DNA of 64,000 bases from Gammaproteobacteria bacterium (lineage in GTDB: Bacteria > Pseudomonadota > Gammaproteobacteria > Pseudomonadales > Azotimanducaceae): assembly GCA_009846005.1 (NCBI GenBank), contig VXYL01000068.1, forward strand, positions 215,581 through 279,580, given 5' to 3'. Each line of letters begins with the position of its first letter. The first letter of the stretch is position 1. Under the pieces are notes generated by a model. It did not search any database. It was not told the DNA's origin and worked only from the letters and a program-made list of their open reading frames with translations. The translations under genes were made by a program, and so were the position numbers. Of this stretch, positions 1 through 7,569 are shown one piece after another.

Positions 1-43
1 GACGTTCGAACCGCGGTGCGCGCGCCACAGGTTTCTCGACAGG

Positions 44-3000
44 TTAGTCAGCATGCGGATAGTCGGAAGCGACCTGCGCGGAGGTCGTTGCCGCGGGCGC
101 CGGGTTTTTATCATGGCCCCCAACCAAGCCTAGGCGTATCGAGTACAGGGCTGGGATGAGTACGATCAGGATGGCGGTCGTGAACATGATGCCGAAACCG
201 AGGGACGCGGCGAAGGGGCGCAGGTACTGTGCCTGAATGGCCTGTTCCAGAATGAGAGGCGTGAAGCCTAGGAAGGTAGTCACGGAGGTCAGCATGATCG
301 GTCTGAAACGGCGCTTGGCGCCCTCGATGATCGCGGTTCGCACGGGTGTGCCTTCGCGTACGCGCTGATCGATGGCGTCGAGCATGACCAGCGAGTCGTT
401 CACCACGACGCCGCTCAATCCCAGGATGCCCAGGATGGCCGTCGTCGTGAACGTAAGCCCCAGTATCAGGTGGCCCAGAATCACGCCGACGATGCCGAAG
501 GGGATCGCCGCCATGACGATGAACGGCTTGGTGTAGGACCGAAGGGGAATCGCCAAAAGCGCGAAGATCACCAGCATGGCGACCGCGAACCCGCGATAGA
601 GCGAATCGAGAGAATCAAGCTGCTGCTGCTGTTCACCGCCTAGCATGTACGTCAGGTCCGGATTCGCGGCGGTGAGTTCCGGGAGGACTGAACCGACCAG
701 CACCTCGTTGGCTTCCCCGCCGGTGATAACGGTCAGATCCACATCGGCGGTGACGGTGACCGCGCGCTGACCGTCCCTGCGACGGACGCTCGGCGCGGCG
801 ACACTCGTCTTAAGCGTAGCGACCTGGCGAAGCGGAACCTCGCCGCCTGAAGCGGTGCGAATGGGATACGCCTCGATGTCGGCGATGGCGTTGCGTTCGT
901 CGTCGGGCAGACGCACGAACACGCCGACCTCGTCCCGGCCTCTCTGCACGCGCTCGACTTCCGCGCCGAAGAACGCGGCCCGCGCCTGCACCGCCAGTGC
1001 CTCCTGGGTGAGCCCGAGGGTCCGAGCTTCCGGCTTGAGCGCGAGCTGGATCTCCTTGACGCCGGGCGTGTGGTCCGAGCGCACGTCGAACACGCCGTCG
1101 ATGCTTCGGAGGCTGTCAGCCAGACGACTCGCGATCGAGGGGAGACGTTCGGAGTCCGGGTGCGAGAGAAGAACCTCCACGGGATTGCCGAAGTCGACGA
1201 CCTCGCCGCTGAAGGTGATGCCCCGGACATAAGGCGGACTACCCACTTCCTCGCGCCAAGCCTGAACGACTTCGCCGGTGGTGACCTGTCGCTGTTGCAC
1301 GCCGACGAGCTTGAACTCGATGGCCGCAACGTTGGCCTGGGGATTCAACGTGGCTGCCGGCGTAAGTCCCCCGCCTTCCCGACGCGGTCCCTGGCCGACC
1401 GTCACCGTCACCCCGGTTACCACGGATGGCGCGTCCTCGGCCCGATCCCGGGTTAGACGTTCGATCGCGTTGTAGCCGGCCGCCTCCAATTCCTTCGCCA
1501 CCTCGTAGGTTCTGTTCGCGGGCGTCCCGTCCGGCATCTCGAGACGGGCTGTTGCGAAATCGCCCTCCACGACGTCGGCGAAGGAGGAGGTGACGATGCC
1601 GGCGGGCAACAGGGAAACACTCAGGATAAAGAGCCCCAACGCGCCGGCGACCACGACGGCGGGCTGGTCGGTCGCGAAATTTAGCGCCCGGTCCAGGGGA
1701 CCGTCGACGAACCGGGCCAGCTGGCGGTCGACATGGCCCTTGGTTCGCGCAAAAAACTCATCCACGCCATTGGTGGGCACCCATTCGGGACCGTGCAAGT
1801 GCGACAGGTGGTTGGGAAGTACGAACAGCGACTCGAACAAGGAGATCAGCAGCATGGCGATGATCATGATGGGCAGGGCCAGCCAGGCGTCGCCGATGCC
1901 CCCGGGAATGAAGAAAACGGGGGTGAACGCCACGATCGACGTCAACACGGCGAATGTCAGCGGCACCTTGATGCGTCGGGCGCCGCGAATCGCGGCGACA
2001 AGGCCTGGTATTCCGCGCTGGCGTTCGAGGTGGATGTTTTCGGCCACGATGATCGCGTCGTCGACGATTATTCCGATCGCCAGAACGAACACGAACAGAG
2101 AGTGCAGGTCGAGCGCGACATCGAGGATCAGCATGACGGCCAGAACGCCGACGAGCGACGTGGCCAGCCCGACGACAACCCACACCGCGAGGCGGATCTC
2201 CAGGAACAGAGCCAGCGCGACAAGGACCAGCATGAGGCCTAGGGCGCCGTTCTTGAGCAGGAGCTCGGCGCGTTCGGAGTAGGTCTGCGACTCGTCGTTC
2301 AGGATGTCTACCTGCACGCCCTCCGGTAGCGACGGCACGATCACGTTGGCGACATGCTCGTGCACGGCCGTCGCAACCTCCAGCACGTGCTCCCCTTCAA
2401 CGCGGGAGACCTCGACGAACGCGGCCGGCTTGTCTTCGTGGCGGACGATCAGGTCGACATCCTCGAAACCGTCCCGAACCTCCGCGATGTCGCCCAATCG
2501 GACCGTCGTGCCGTCGCTCAAGCTAAGCACCACGATCTCCTCGAAGTCCTGTTGAACGTAACGCTGCCCGAGGGAGCGAATCCTTACCTGCTCGTCCGCG
2601 GTGTCGATGCGCCCGGCGGACAGGTCGAGGGAGCTGCGGCGAACGGCGGCGGCGATGTCGTCGAGGGTTAGCCCCAGAGAGCGCAGTCGGTTCAACGGCA
2701 CTTCGATGGAGATTTCGTAGTCCCGCAGGCCGCTGGTTTCGACCAGCGATACGGTTGGGAGCGATGCGAGTTCGTCTTCGATCTGGTAGGCAAGCTCCTT
2801 CAGCGAGCGCTCCGAAATGTCGCCGTAGACGACCAGTCGAATAATGCTCTGTCGAGAAGTCATCTCGGTGATTTCGGGGCGCCGGGCGCCGAGGGGAAAC
2901 GTCTGGATGCGGGAAACGGCCGACTCGACGTCGTCTATCGCCTTGGGAATATCCGTGCCGGATTTCACTTGGATCCTGACCGAGGCCACCCCCGGCGCAG

Positions 3001-3274
3001 CGGTCGACTTGACGGCGCGGACGCCGTCGAGCGAGCTGACCTGTTCCTCGACTTTGACGACGATCGACTCCTCCACCTCCTCGGGCGTCGCGCCGGGATA
3101 GGCGATGGAAACCTCGATGTGGTTGAAGGCCAACGTCGGCCAGGATTGGCGCTCCAAGCCGGGGAGCGACACGAGACCGGCCGCCAGGATCGCGAACATG
3201 AGCAGGTTGGCGGCGACGCCGTTGCTCGCCATATAGGCGATGGGTCCGGCCGGCTCCCCCGAATGGTCGTTCAC
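44..3274 (-). CDS. RND-superfamily efflux transporter permease (AcrB/HAE1-like)
   Basis: Inner-membrane, proton-driven efflux subunit of the resistance-nodulation-division superfamily; substrate unknown. It has 1076 residues, normal for the family. The first membrane helix is near residues 18-36, followed by a large periplasmic loop and a membrane block from about 340 to 530 (helices 2-6). A second loop and a second membrane block (about 890-1040) follow. Asp405-Asp406 in the segment GIIVDDAII match the proton-relay pair of helix 4. The start (MNDHSGEP) gives a short cytoplasmic tail before helix 1, as expected. It lies 14 bases downstream of the GPP34-P450 gene on the same strand, so the two are probably co-transcribed. 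No membrane-fusion adaptor or outer-membrane channel gene is present; these may lie beyond the left edge. Family is certain, substrate is not. Confidence 0.93.
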   Translation of the reverse strand: MNDHSGEPAGPIAYMASNGVAANLLMFAILAAGLVSLPGLERQSWPTLAFNHIEVSIAYPGATPEEVEESIVVKVEEQVSSLDGVRAVKSTAAPGVASVRIQVKSGTDIPKAIDDVESAVSRIQTFPLGARRPEITEMTSRQSIIRLVVYGDISERSLKELAYQIEDELASLPTVSLVETSGLRDYEISIEVPLNRLRSLGLTLDDIAAAVRRSSLDLSAGRIDTADEQVRIRSLGQRYVQQDFEEIVVLSLSDGTTVRLGDIAEVRDGFEDVDLIVRHEDKPAAFVEVSRVEGEHVLEVATAVHEHVANVIVPSLPEGVQVDILNDESQTYSERAELLLKNGALGLMLVLVALALFLEIRLAVWVVVGLATSLVGVLAVMLILDVALDLHSLFVFVLAIGIIVDDAIIVAENIHLERQRGIPGLVAAIRGARRIKVPLTFAVLTSIVAFTPVFFIPGGIGDAWLALPIMIIAMLLISLFESLFVLPNHLSHLHGPEWVPTNGVDEFFARTKGHVDRQLARFVDGPLDRALNFATDQPAVVVAGALGLFILSVSLLPAGIVTSSFADVVEGDFATARLEMPDGTPANRTYEVAKELEAAGYNAIERLTRDRAEDAPSVVTGVTVTVGQGPRREGGGLTPAATLNPQANVAAIEFKLVGVQQRQVTTGEVVQAWREEVGSPPYVRGITFSGEVVDFGNPVEVLLSHPDSERLPSIASRLADSLRSIDGVFDVRSDHTPGVKEIQLALKPEARTLGLTQEALAVQARAAFFGAEVERVQRGRDEVGVFVRLPDDERNAIADIEAYPIRTASGGEVPLRQVATLKTSVAAPSVRRRDGQRAVTVTADVDLTVITGGEANEVLVGSVLPELTAANPDLTYMLGGEQQQQLDSLDSLYRGFAVAMLVIFALLAIPLRSYTKPFIVMAAIPFGIVGVILGHLILGLTFTTTAILGILGLSGVVVNDSLVMLDAIDQRVREGTPVRTAIIEGAKRRFRPIMLTSVTTFLGFTPLILEQAIQAQYLRPFAASLGFGIMFTTAILIVLIPALYSIRLGLVGGHDKNPAPAATTSAQVASDYPHAD

Positions 3275-3288
3275 GCGCGCCTAGGTTG

Positions 3289-5304
3289 TCAGACCGGGTT
3301 TCGAACCCTGGCAACGCGGAACTTCAGCTTCTTGCTCGGGGCCGCGGTCGGAAACGGATTTATGCGCATCTTGTAGTTGACGGGCAGCATCTCCAGTTCC
3401 AGGTGATGCGCGATCACTAGCAGGTTCACGACCATCTGCAGTTCCAGCCACCGATGTCCCAGGCAGGTGTGCGTGCCGAGACCGTACGGCACATAGGCGC
3501 CCGGGATCATGTCCTCCCGGCGTTCCGGTAGGTAGCGGTCGATGTCGAACTCGAGCGGATCCGTGAACAGGTCTTCGGAGTAGTGCGTCGCCGTGTGACA
3601 AATCAACAGCCGCGTCCTGGGCGGTAGTTCGAAGCCGTTGACCACGCATTGGTTCATGACCGTCCGTAGCTGCCAGGGGATTACCGGATACATGCGTTCG
3701 GACTCCAGGAAGAGCCGATGCGTGACGTCGATATTGTCGAGGTTGCTGAAATCCTCGGGGCGTGGCTCGCGATTTCCGCCGAACAGCGAATCGGCTTCCT
3801 TGCGGATGCCGGCATGGAGGTTGGGGTCGTTGACCATGGCATACACGGCGAAACCGAGCGCGCTGCCGAGATAGATGCTGGCGACCATGGCTGCGACGAA
3901 GGGAAACGTGATGTCCGTCTCCGGGAGGAACTGCGGGTCGTTCCGATGTAGTTCGAGGATGGCATCGGCGACGTCGAGCGGCTTGCCCTTTCTCTGAGCA
4001 GGCGTGTGCGATGTGTGAATGGCGTCGAGCAGTTCGCGCACATATTCTCTGGAACGCCTCATCTTCGGTGTCGACATCATGAACTTGGGCAGCGCGCCTT
4101 GAACGTGCGTAACGAGTGCGCGGTGCTCGTAGGCGAGCAGATCGTCGACGAAGTGGCTGCAGTCGACGCCCATGGTCAAATGCGAGACTTGGCTGCTCAT
4201 GGTGTTCTGGAAGGTCTTCGTTGCGCCGAACACATCGCCCTCGTTCCACGCGCCGACCGACTCTTTGCAGAGCGAGATCAGCTCGGGCAAGCGTTGGGCG
4301 AGCGTTGCCCGGGAGTAGGCGGAGCGGAGTGACTTGCGCATCTTGTGATGCTCGGCGCCATCCATGCCCGGCAATGTTCGCGAAGCGCCGAAGACACCCT
4401 CGAGTCCTTGGATGTAGTCCTTGGATCGAAGGTAGAACCTGCCCTGCTTGTTTACCCAGTTGTTGCAGTCCGGCCCCATCAGCGCCACGACGGGTTGCCC
4501 GTTCATGCTGATGGGCACCTTCACCACCGGCCCGTGTTTCTCGAAGATGCGGCACGTCGCCTTGGGAATGTTGCCTGCGAGGAGATCAGGCTGTCGCAGG
4601 ATGTCGACCACCGGCAGCTTCGGGATGGGCTTGGTGAGAAGAACGGGCCGGGTCTTCGGCTTGACCGTGCTGTCCTTCACGGCCCTCGCCACGGATCGTC
4701 CGACCAGGTCCATGCCGGCGACCGTCTCGATGCGCTCGAGTTTCTCCTCGTAGTCTTCTTCCGACAGAAGCGTTTTGAAGCCGTCGCAGGTGTGCATCAG
4801 TCCCACGAGGATGACATCCCTCGGGTCGGGGATGTCGTCGTTCAGCACGACGTTGAGGATGCGGGCTTTGGCTTCCCTTCGGATTGATCCGTCCGCGCTT
4901 GGGTACATGCCCGACCGGGAAACGGAGCGCGACAGCGTCCAGAATCCACCCGACTCGTATTCGAGCACGCCCTTGTCGACCAGTCGTTGCAGCGTCAGGG
5001 TGACGATTTCTTCCGATCGGGCGCTATTCCGTTCGATCCAATACTGCGTATCCGAGCGGTCTTCGGCCTCGCTGATCTCCTCAAGCGTCGGATCGAGCAG
5101 CCTGTCGCCTGTTGGCCTGGCATCGAGGAGATATAACGACTGCAAATCGGTGTCGATGCGGTCTTCCAACGCCAGGTCGGCGATGACCGCGCCTGCCATC
5201 ACGCAGGAGAAGTCCCAACCCGGCACCATTTCGAGGTAGCCGCTCGACTCGTCGAGCATCAACAGGATCAGCTCTTCCGTCAGGCGTATTCGGAACTCGT
5301 CCAT
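3289..5304 (-). CDS. GPP34 (GOLPH3-like) domain fused to cytochrome P450
   Basis: A 671-residue protein with two parts. Residues 1 to about 210 match the GPP34/GOLPH3-like fold (early Leu-rich helix, VMAGAVIADLAL near 35-46, ARPTGDRLLDP near 62-72); in eukaryotes this fold binds phosphoinositide lipids. Residues about 220-671 are a P450: the ExxR pair is Glu534/Arg537 (ESER), and the heme loop YGLGTHTCLG places the thiolate at Cys614. The I-helix (about 468-490, reading VASIYLGSALG) lacks the usual acid-alcohol pair, which suggests non-standard oxygen activation or peroxide use (inference). The GPP34 half may dock the enzyme on membrane lipid. The RND pump gene follows 14 bases downstream. 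No ferredoxin or reductase is nearby. Domain calls are secure; the substrate is unknown. Confidence 0.9.
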   Translation of the reverse strand: MDEFRIRLTEELILLMLDESSGYLEMVPGWDFSCVMAGAVIADLALEDRIDTDLQSLYLLDARPTGDRLLDPTLEEISEAEDRSDTQYWIERNSARSEEIVTLTLQRLVDKGVLEYESGGFWTLSRSVSRSGMYPSADGSIRREAKARILNVVLNDDIPDPRDVILVGLMHTCDGFKTLLSEEDYEEKLERIETVAGMDLVGRSVARAVKDSTVKPKTRPVLLTKPIPKLPVVDILRQPDLLAGNIPKATCRIFEKHGPVVKVPISMNGQPVVALMGPDCNNWVNKQGRFYLRSKDYIQGLEGVFGASRTLPGMDGAEHHKMRKSLRSAYSRATLAQRLPELISLCKESVGAWNEGDVFGATKTFQNTMSSQVSHLTMGVDCSHFVDDLLAYEHRALVTHVQGALPKFMMSTPKMRRSREYVRELLDAIHTSHTPAQRKGKPLDVADAILELHRNDPQFLPETDITFPFVAAMVASIYLGSALGFAVYAMVNDPNLHAGIRKEADSLFGGNREPRPEDFSNLDNIDVTHRLFLESERMYPVIPWQLRTVMNQCVVNGFELPPRTRLLICHTATHYSEDLFTDPLEFDIDRYLPERREDMIPGAYVPYGLGTHTCLGHRWLELQMVVNLLVIAHHLELEMLPVNYKMRINPFPTAAPSKKLKFRVARVRNPV

Positions 5305-5528
5305 GTCATCGCCTCGGGATCAGGCAGCGGAGAGGGCCGACGATTGTCAACAAGCCCCGTTGGAATTGTCTCGCAACAATGAACGATCCAATGGGGGTGG
5401 TCAAGGACTGGTCCACCGCTCAAATTGGCGAACGAATCGCGTAAATGCCCGGAGCCACAGGTGTTGTATCAGTGTAGAACTGTGCAATACCCTGAACTGA
5501 CGAACCTGGGTACTTGAAGCCAACGTCG

Positions 5529-6362
5529 ATGGCGTCTCCGCCGGTTTTGCTCGCCGCGTACGCGGGAGCGGTCTTCTTGGCGTCCGTGGCAGGAGGAAGG
5601 CTCTCCGAATACGGGGCAATGACGCACCGGCGTGCGCAAATCGTGATGAGCTTCGTTGCGGGCTTCATCCTGGGGATCGCCGTGTTCCACCTTCTGCCCC
5701 ACGGCTTGGAGCGGATTCCAGGACCCAACGACTTCGAGACCGCAGCGCTGTGGATCATGTTCGGGATGGTCGTAATGATCGTCCTGCTGCGGGTATTCGA
5801 CTTCCATCAGCACGACTTCAGCGCCGAAGCCGAAGCGGTGCACGGACACGAGAGAGTTCGCAAGGGCGGCTTGTTTGGCGTCGCCCTGGGCCTTGGCTTG
5901 CACACCGTGACGGAAGGCGCCGCACTCGGCGCGAGCGTACGCGTCGGCTTCGTGGAGGAAGGTGTGCTGCCAGGGCTCGGGGTGTGCCTCGCCATCCTGC
6001 TCCACAAGCCGCTGGACGCCTATTCGATCACCGGTATGATGAAGCACGCGGGGCACACTCCGCGAGCGCGGCTGGCAGCAAACCTCGCCTACGCGCTGAT
6101 CTGCCCTGTCGTGGCGGTCGGAAGCTACCTTGGCGCGGGCATGCTCGGCCCAATCGCCGAAGGTCCGACTATCGGTCGCGCCCTCGCCTTCGCGGTCGGC
6201 GCTTTCGTGTGCATTTCGCTCAGCGATCTCCTGCCGGAAATCCATTTTCACCGTCACGATCGCGGCAAGCTGCTGGTTGCTCTTTCGGTGGGGATCAGCC
6301 TCGCGTACGCGCTGTACCTCGTAGAGGCGATGGCCATGCACGATGGGCACGGTGACCACTGA
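5529..6362 (+). CDS. ZIP-family divalent metal transporter
   Basis: Inner-membrane importer of the ZIP family (zinc, possibly iron or manganese), 277 residues with about eight membrane segments. The metal-site helices are visible as HTVTEG and, further on, ILLHKPLDA, matching the conserved HNxxEG and HExP-like motifs with substitutions. His-rich stretches lie in the loop after helix 3 (FHQHDF, VHGHE), near the end (HFHRHD) and at the C-terminus (MHDGHGDH), typical metal-gathering loops. ATG 5529 puts the first helix near the N-terminus; a TTG 15 bases upstream is possible. It is transcribed divergently from the P450 gene across about 220 bases. A His-rich TonB receptor lies 1.2 kb downstream, so the region looks like a zinc-acquisition locus (inference). 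Confidence 0.85.
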   Translation: MASPPVLLAAYAGAVFLASVAGGRLSEYGAMTHRRAQIVMSFVAGFILGIAVFHLLPHGLERIPGPNDFETAALWIMFGMVVMIVLLRVFDFHQHDFSAEAEAVHGHERVRKGGLFGVALGLGLHTVTEGAALGASVRVGFVEEGVLPGLGVCLAILLHKPLDAYSITGMMKHAGHTPRARLAANLAYALICPVVAVGSYLGAGMLGPIAEGPTIGRALAFAVGAFVCISLSDLLPEIHFHRHDRGKLLVALSVGISLAYALYLVEAMAMHDGHGDH

Positions 6363-6630
6363 GTTCGGAAGCCGATCACCGCCAAGGTGCCCTTCGCCTC
6401 CATTGGTGACGTTGGCGCTGTTGCTGTCCGTCCGAGACTGTCGTCTTGCCAGCGGCTGGCGAATTGGCCGCCCTCGTCCGCATTCCTCCCAGAGTCGCTG
6501 AGGACTTTGACAAGTCCTCTTGTTGTGAACAAGCTATATGTCCAGGCGGAGGTGAGGAATGCGGGCTAGACTTCTTGAGCGCCCTTGATGTTCTACACGC
6601 AGGCTGCAAATGGAAAAGCGCTTCGAACTA

Positions 6631-6666
6631 CTCTTGGACGGCTCGCGTACTCGCGAGACGCGCTAG
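6631..6666 (+). repeat. Family II GC-rich inverted repeat, copy 1
   Basis: A 36-base element running from CTCTTGGACGG through the inverted arms CTCGCG and CGCGAG to ACGCGCTAG. It differs from the copy at 29586-29621 at only two positions, both in the three-base loop. Flanking sequence (GCTAG near 6565, then TTCTTGAGCGC) also resembles the flank of the second copy, so the repeated unit is longer than 36 bases. The element ends three bases before the ATG of the next gene. The 307-base gap between the ZIP gene and that ATG holds nothing else I can recognise. Confidence 0.75.
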
Positions 6667-6669
6667 GCC

Positions 6670-7005
6670 ATGATCATCGTCCACGGCATCATCCCCATCA
6701 AAGCGGCGCAGCGTGACAAGGCGCTGGATCTGGCGCGCGTGATGTCGGAGGCGACCCAGACCGAGGACGGCTGCATTTCCTACGAGTTCTACGTGGGCCT
6801 GCGCGATCCGAATACGCTGATCCTGCTCCAGGAGTGGGAGAACATGGAGGCCCTCGCGGGTCACCTTCGTACCGACCACATGAGGGTGTTCCTCGACGAA
6901 CTGCCTAACGTCTTGGCCGGACAGGTGATGACCCGGCGCTACGCGGTGCAGGCGGAGCCGGAACCGGCGAAAGAGACGGGATCGCCCCCGCCGATCATCC
7001 ACTGA
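6670..7005 (+). CDS. Antibiotic biosynthesis monooxygenase (ABM)-fold protein
   Basis: A 111-residue protein of the ABM dimeric ferredoxin-like fold, which includes cofactor-free quinol monooxygenases and related small oxygenases. Family features are the opening beta strand (MIIVHGIIPI), the middle TEDGCISYEFY (the GCxxYE-type motif) and the later LLQEWENMEALAGHLRTDHM. About 17 residues after the fold are extra and Pro/Glu-rich. The ATG sits three bases after a family II repeat, and no clear Shine-Dalgarno sequence is visible. The substrate cannot be told, and it need not relate to the metal genes either side. Confidence 0.82.
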   Translation: MIIVHGIIPIKAAQRDKALDLARVMSEATQTEDGCISYEFYVGLRDPNTLILLQEWENMEALAGHLRTDHMRVFLDELPNVLAGQVMTRRYAVQAEPEPAKETGSPPPIIH

Positions 7006-7121
7006 CGCGGTCCGACAAACCCGTCCCCGGACGCGTCTGTGGCGCCGCTGTCGCGGGGGTCCGCTCCTGGGCCGCTGCTGTTCCGGGCACTTGCCCGCCG
7101 ACTTCGCGCTGTGTACTGTCC

Positions 7122-7418
7122 GTGCCCCGCTTCGCATCCAAATGTGCCGTGCGCCCCCGACTCGCTCACATCGCCTTGCTGGGGTTGTTCGCCGCAGGCC
7201 TTGCACTGCAGTCGCTTCACTTGGGACACGACATTTTCGTCGAAGAACATGCCGAGTGCGAGTGCGTGGCCATCGATCGACAGGAAGGTGCCGCCCATCT
7301 GCTGTCGTCTGCTCCGAATGCACCGGGCATGGCTGTCGCCGCGGTGTCCGCGACGGTTGGGGGTCCCATCCGTGGACCCGACATCTACTACGGAGCGCGC
7401 GCGCCCCCGACCGCCTGA
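7122..7418 (+). CDS. Small exported His/Cys-containing hypothetical protein
   Basis: A 98-residue ORF with a GTG start. Residues about 14-33 form one hydrophobic segment after basic residues (RPRLAHIALLGLFAAG), a likely signal peptide or anchor. The mature part has LHLGHD, EEHAECEC and a Gly/Pro-rich tail. A GTG at 7149 would shorten the leader. It lies 151 bases upstream of a His-rich TonB receptor gene, and small exported proteins of this size are often found beside metal receptors. A periplasmic metal-handling role is therefore plausible but not shown. I do not recognise a family with confidence. Confidence 0.5.
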   Translation: MPRFASKCAVRPRLAHIALLGLFAAGLALQSLHLGHDIFVEEHAECECVAIDRQEGAAHLLSSAPNAPGMAVAAVSATVGGPIRGPDIYYGARAPPTA

Positions 7419-7547
7419 AGCGCAGCGTCGATCCTTGAGCGACGGCTGCGCCGTTCTTTGCGCCTGGGTCAACCCCCCTGTGATTTCGACATGTAAACGG
7501 TTGAGCCCTTGGCGGTGTTTCTTCAGGCGTCGACCCTGACGTCGCCG

Positions 7548-7561
7548 CCTATACGTATAGG
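7548..7561. promoter_or_regulatory. Perfect palindrome before TonB receptor gene; candidate operator
   Basis: CCTATACGTATAGG is a perfect 14-base palindrome ending 8 bases before the receptor ATG and touching its ribosome-binding site (GGAAAG at 7564-7569). It is conspicuously AT-rich in a GC-rich region. Zur and other Fur-family repressors bind AT-rich palindromes at such positions, so repression by metal is a reasonable guess. The sequence is not a clear match to the enterobacterial Zur box. Confidence 0.4.
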
Positions 7562-7569
7562 ATGGAAAG

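Noticed and set aside
1070..2282. Several 120-230-codon plus-strand frames across the RND gene
   Set aside because: All lie antisense to the intact transporter and lack recognisable domains.
5303..5500. Small open frame between the P450 and ZIP genes
   Set aside because: It overlaps the P450 start region, shows no known motif and has shadow-frame composition; the gap is more likely divergent promoters.
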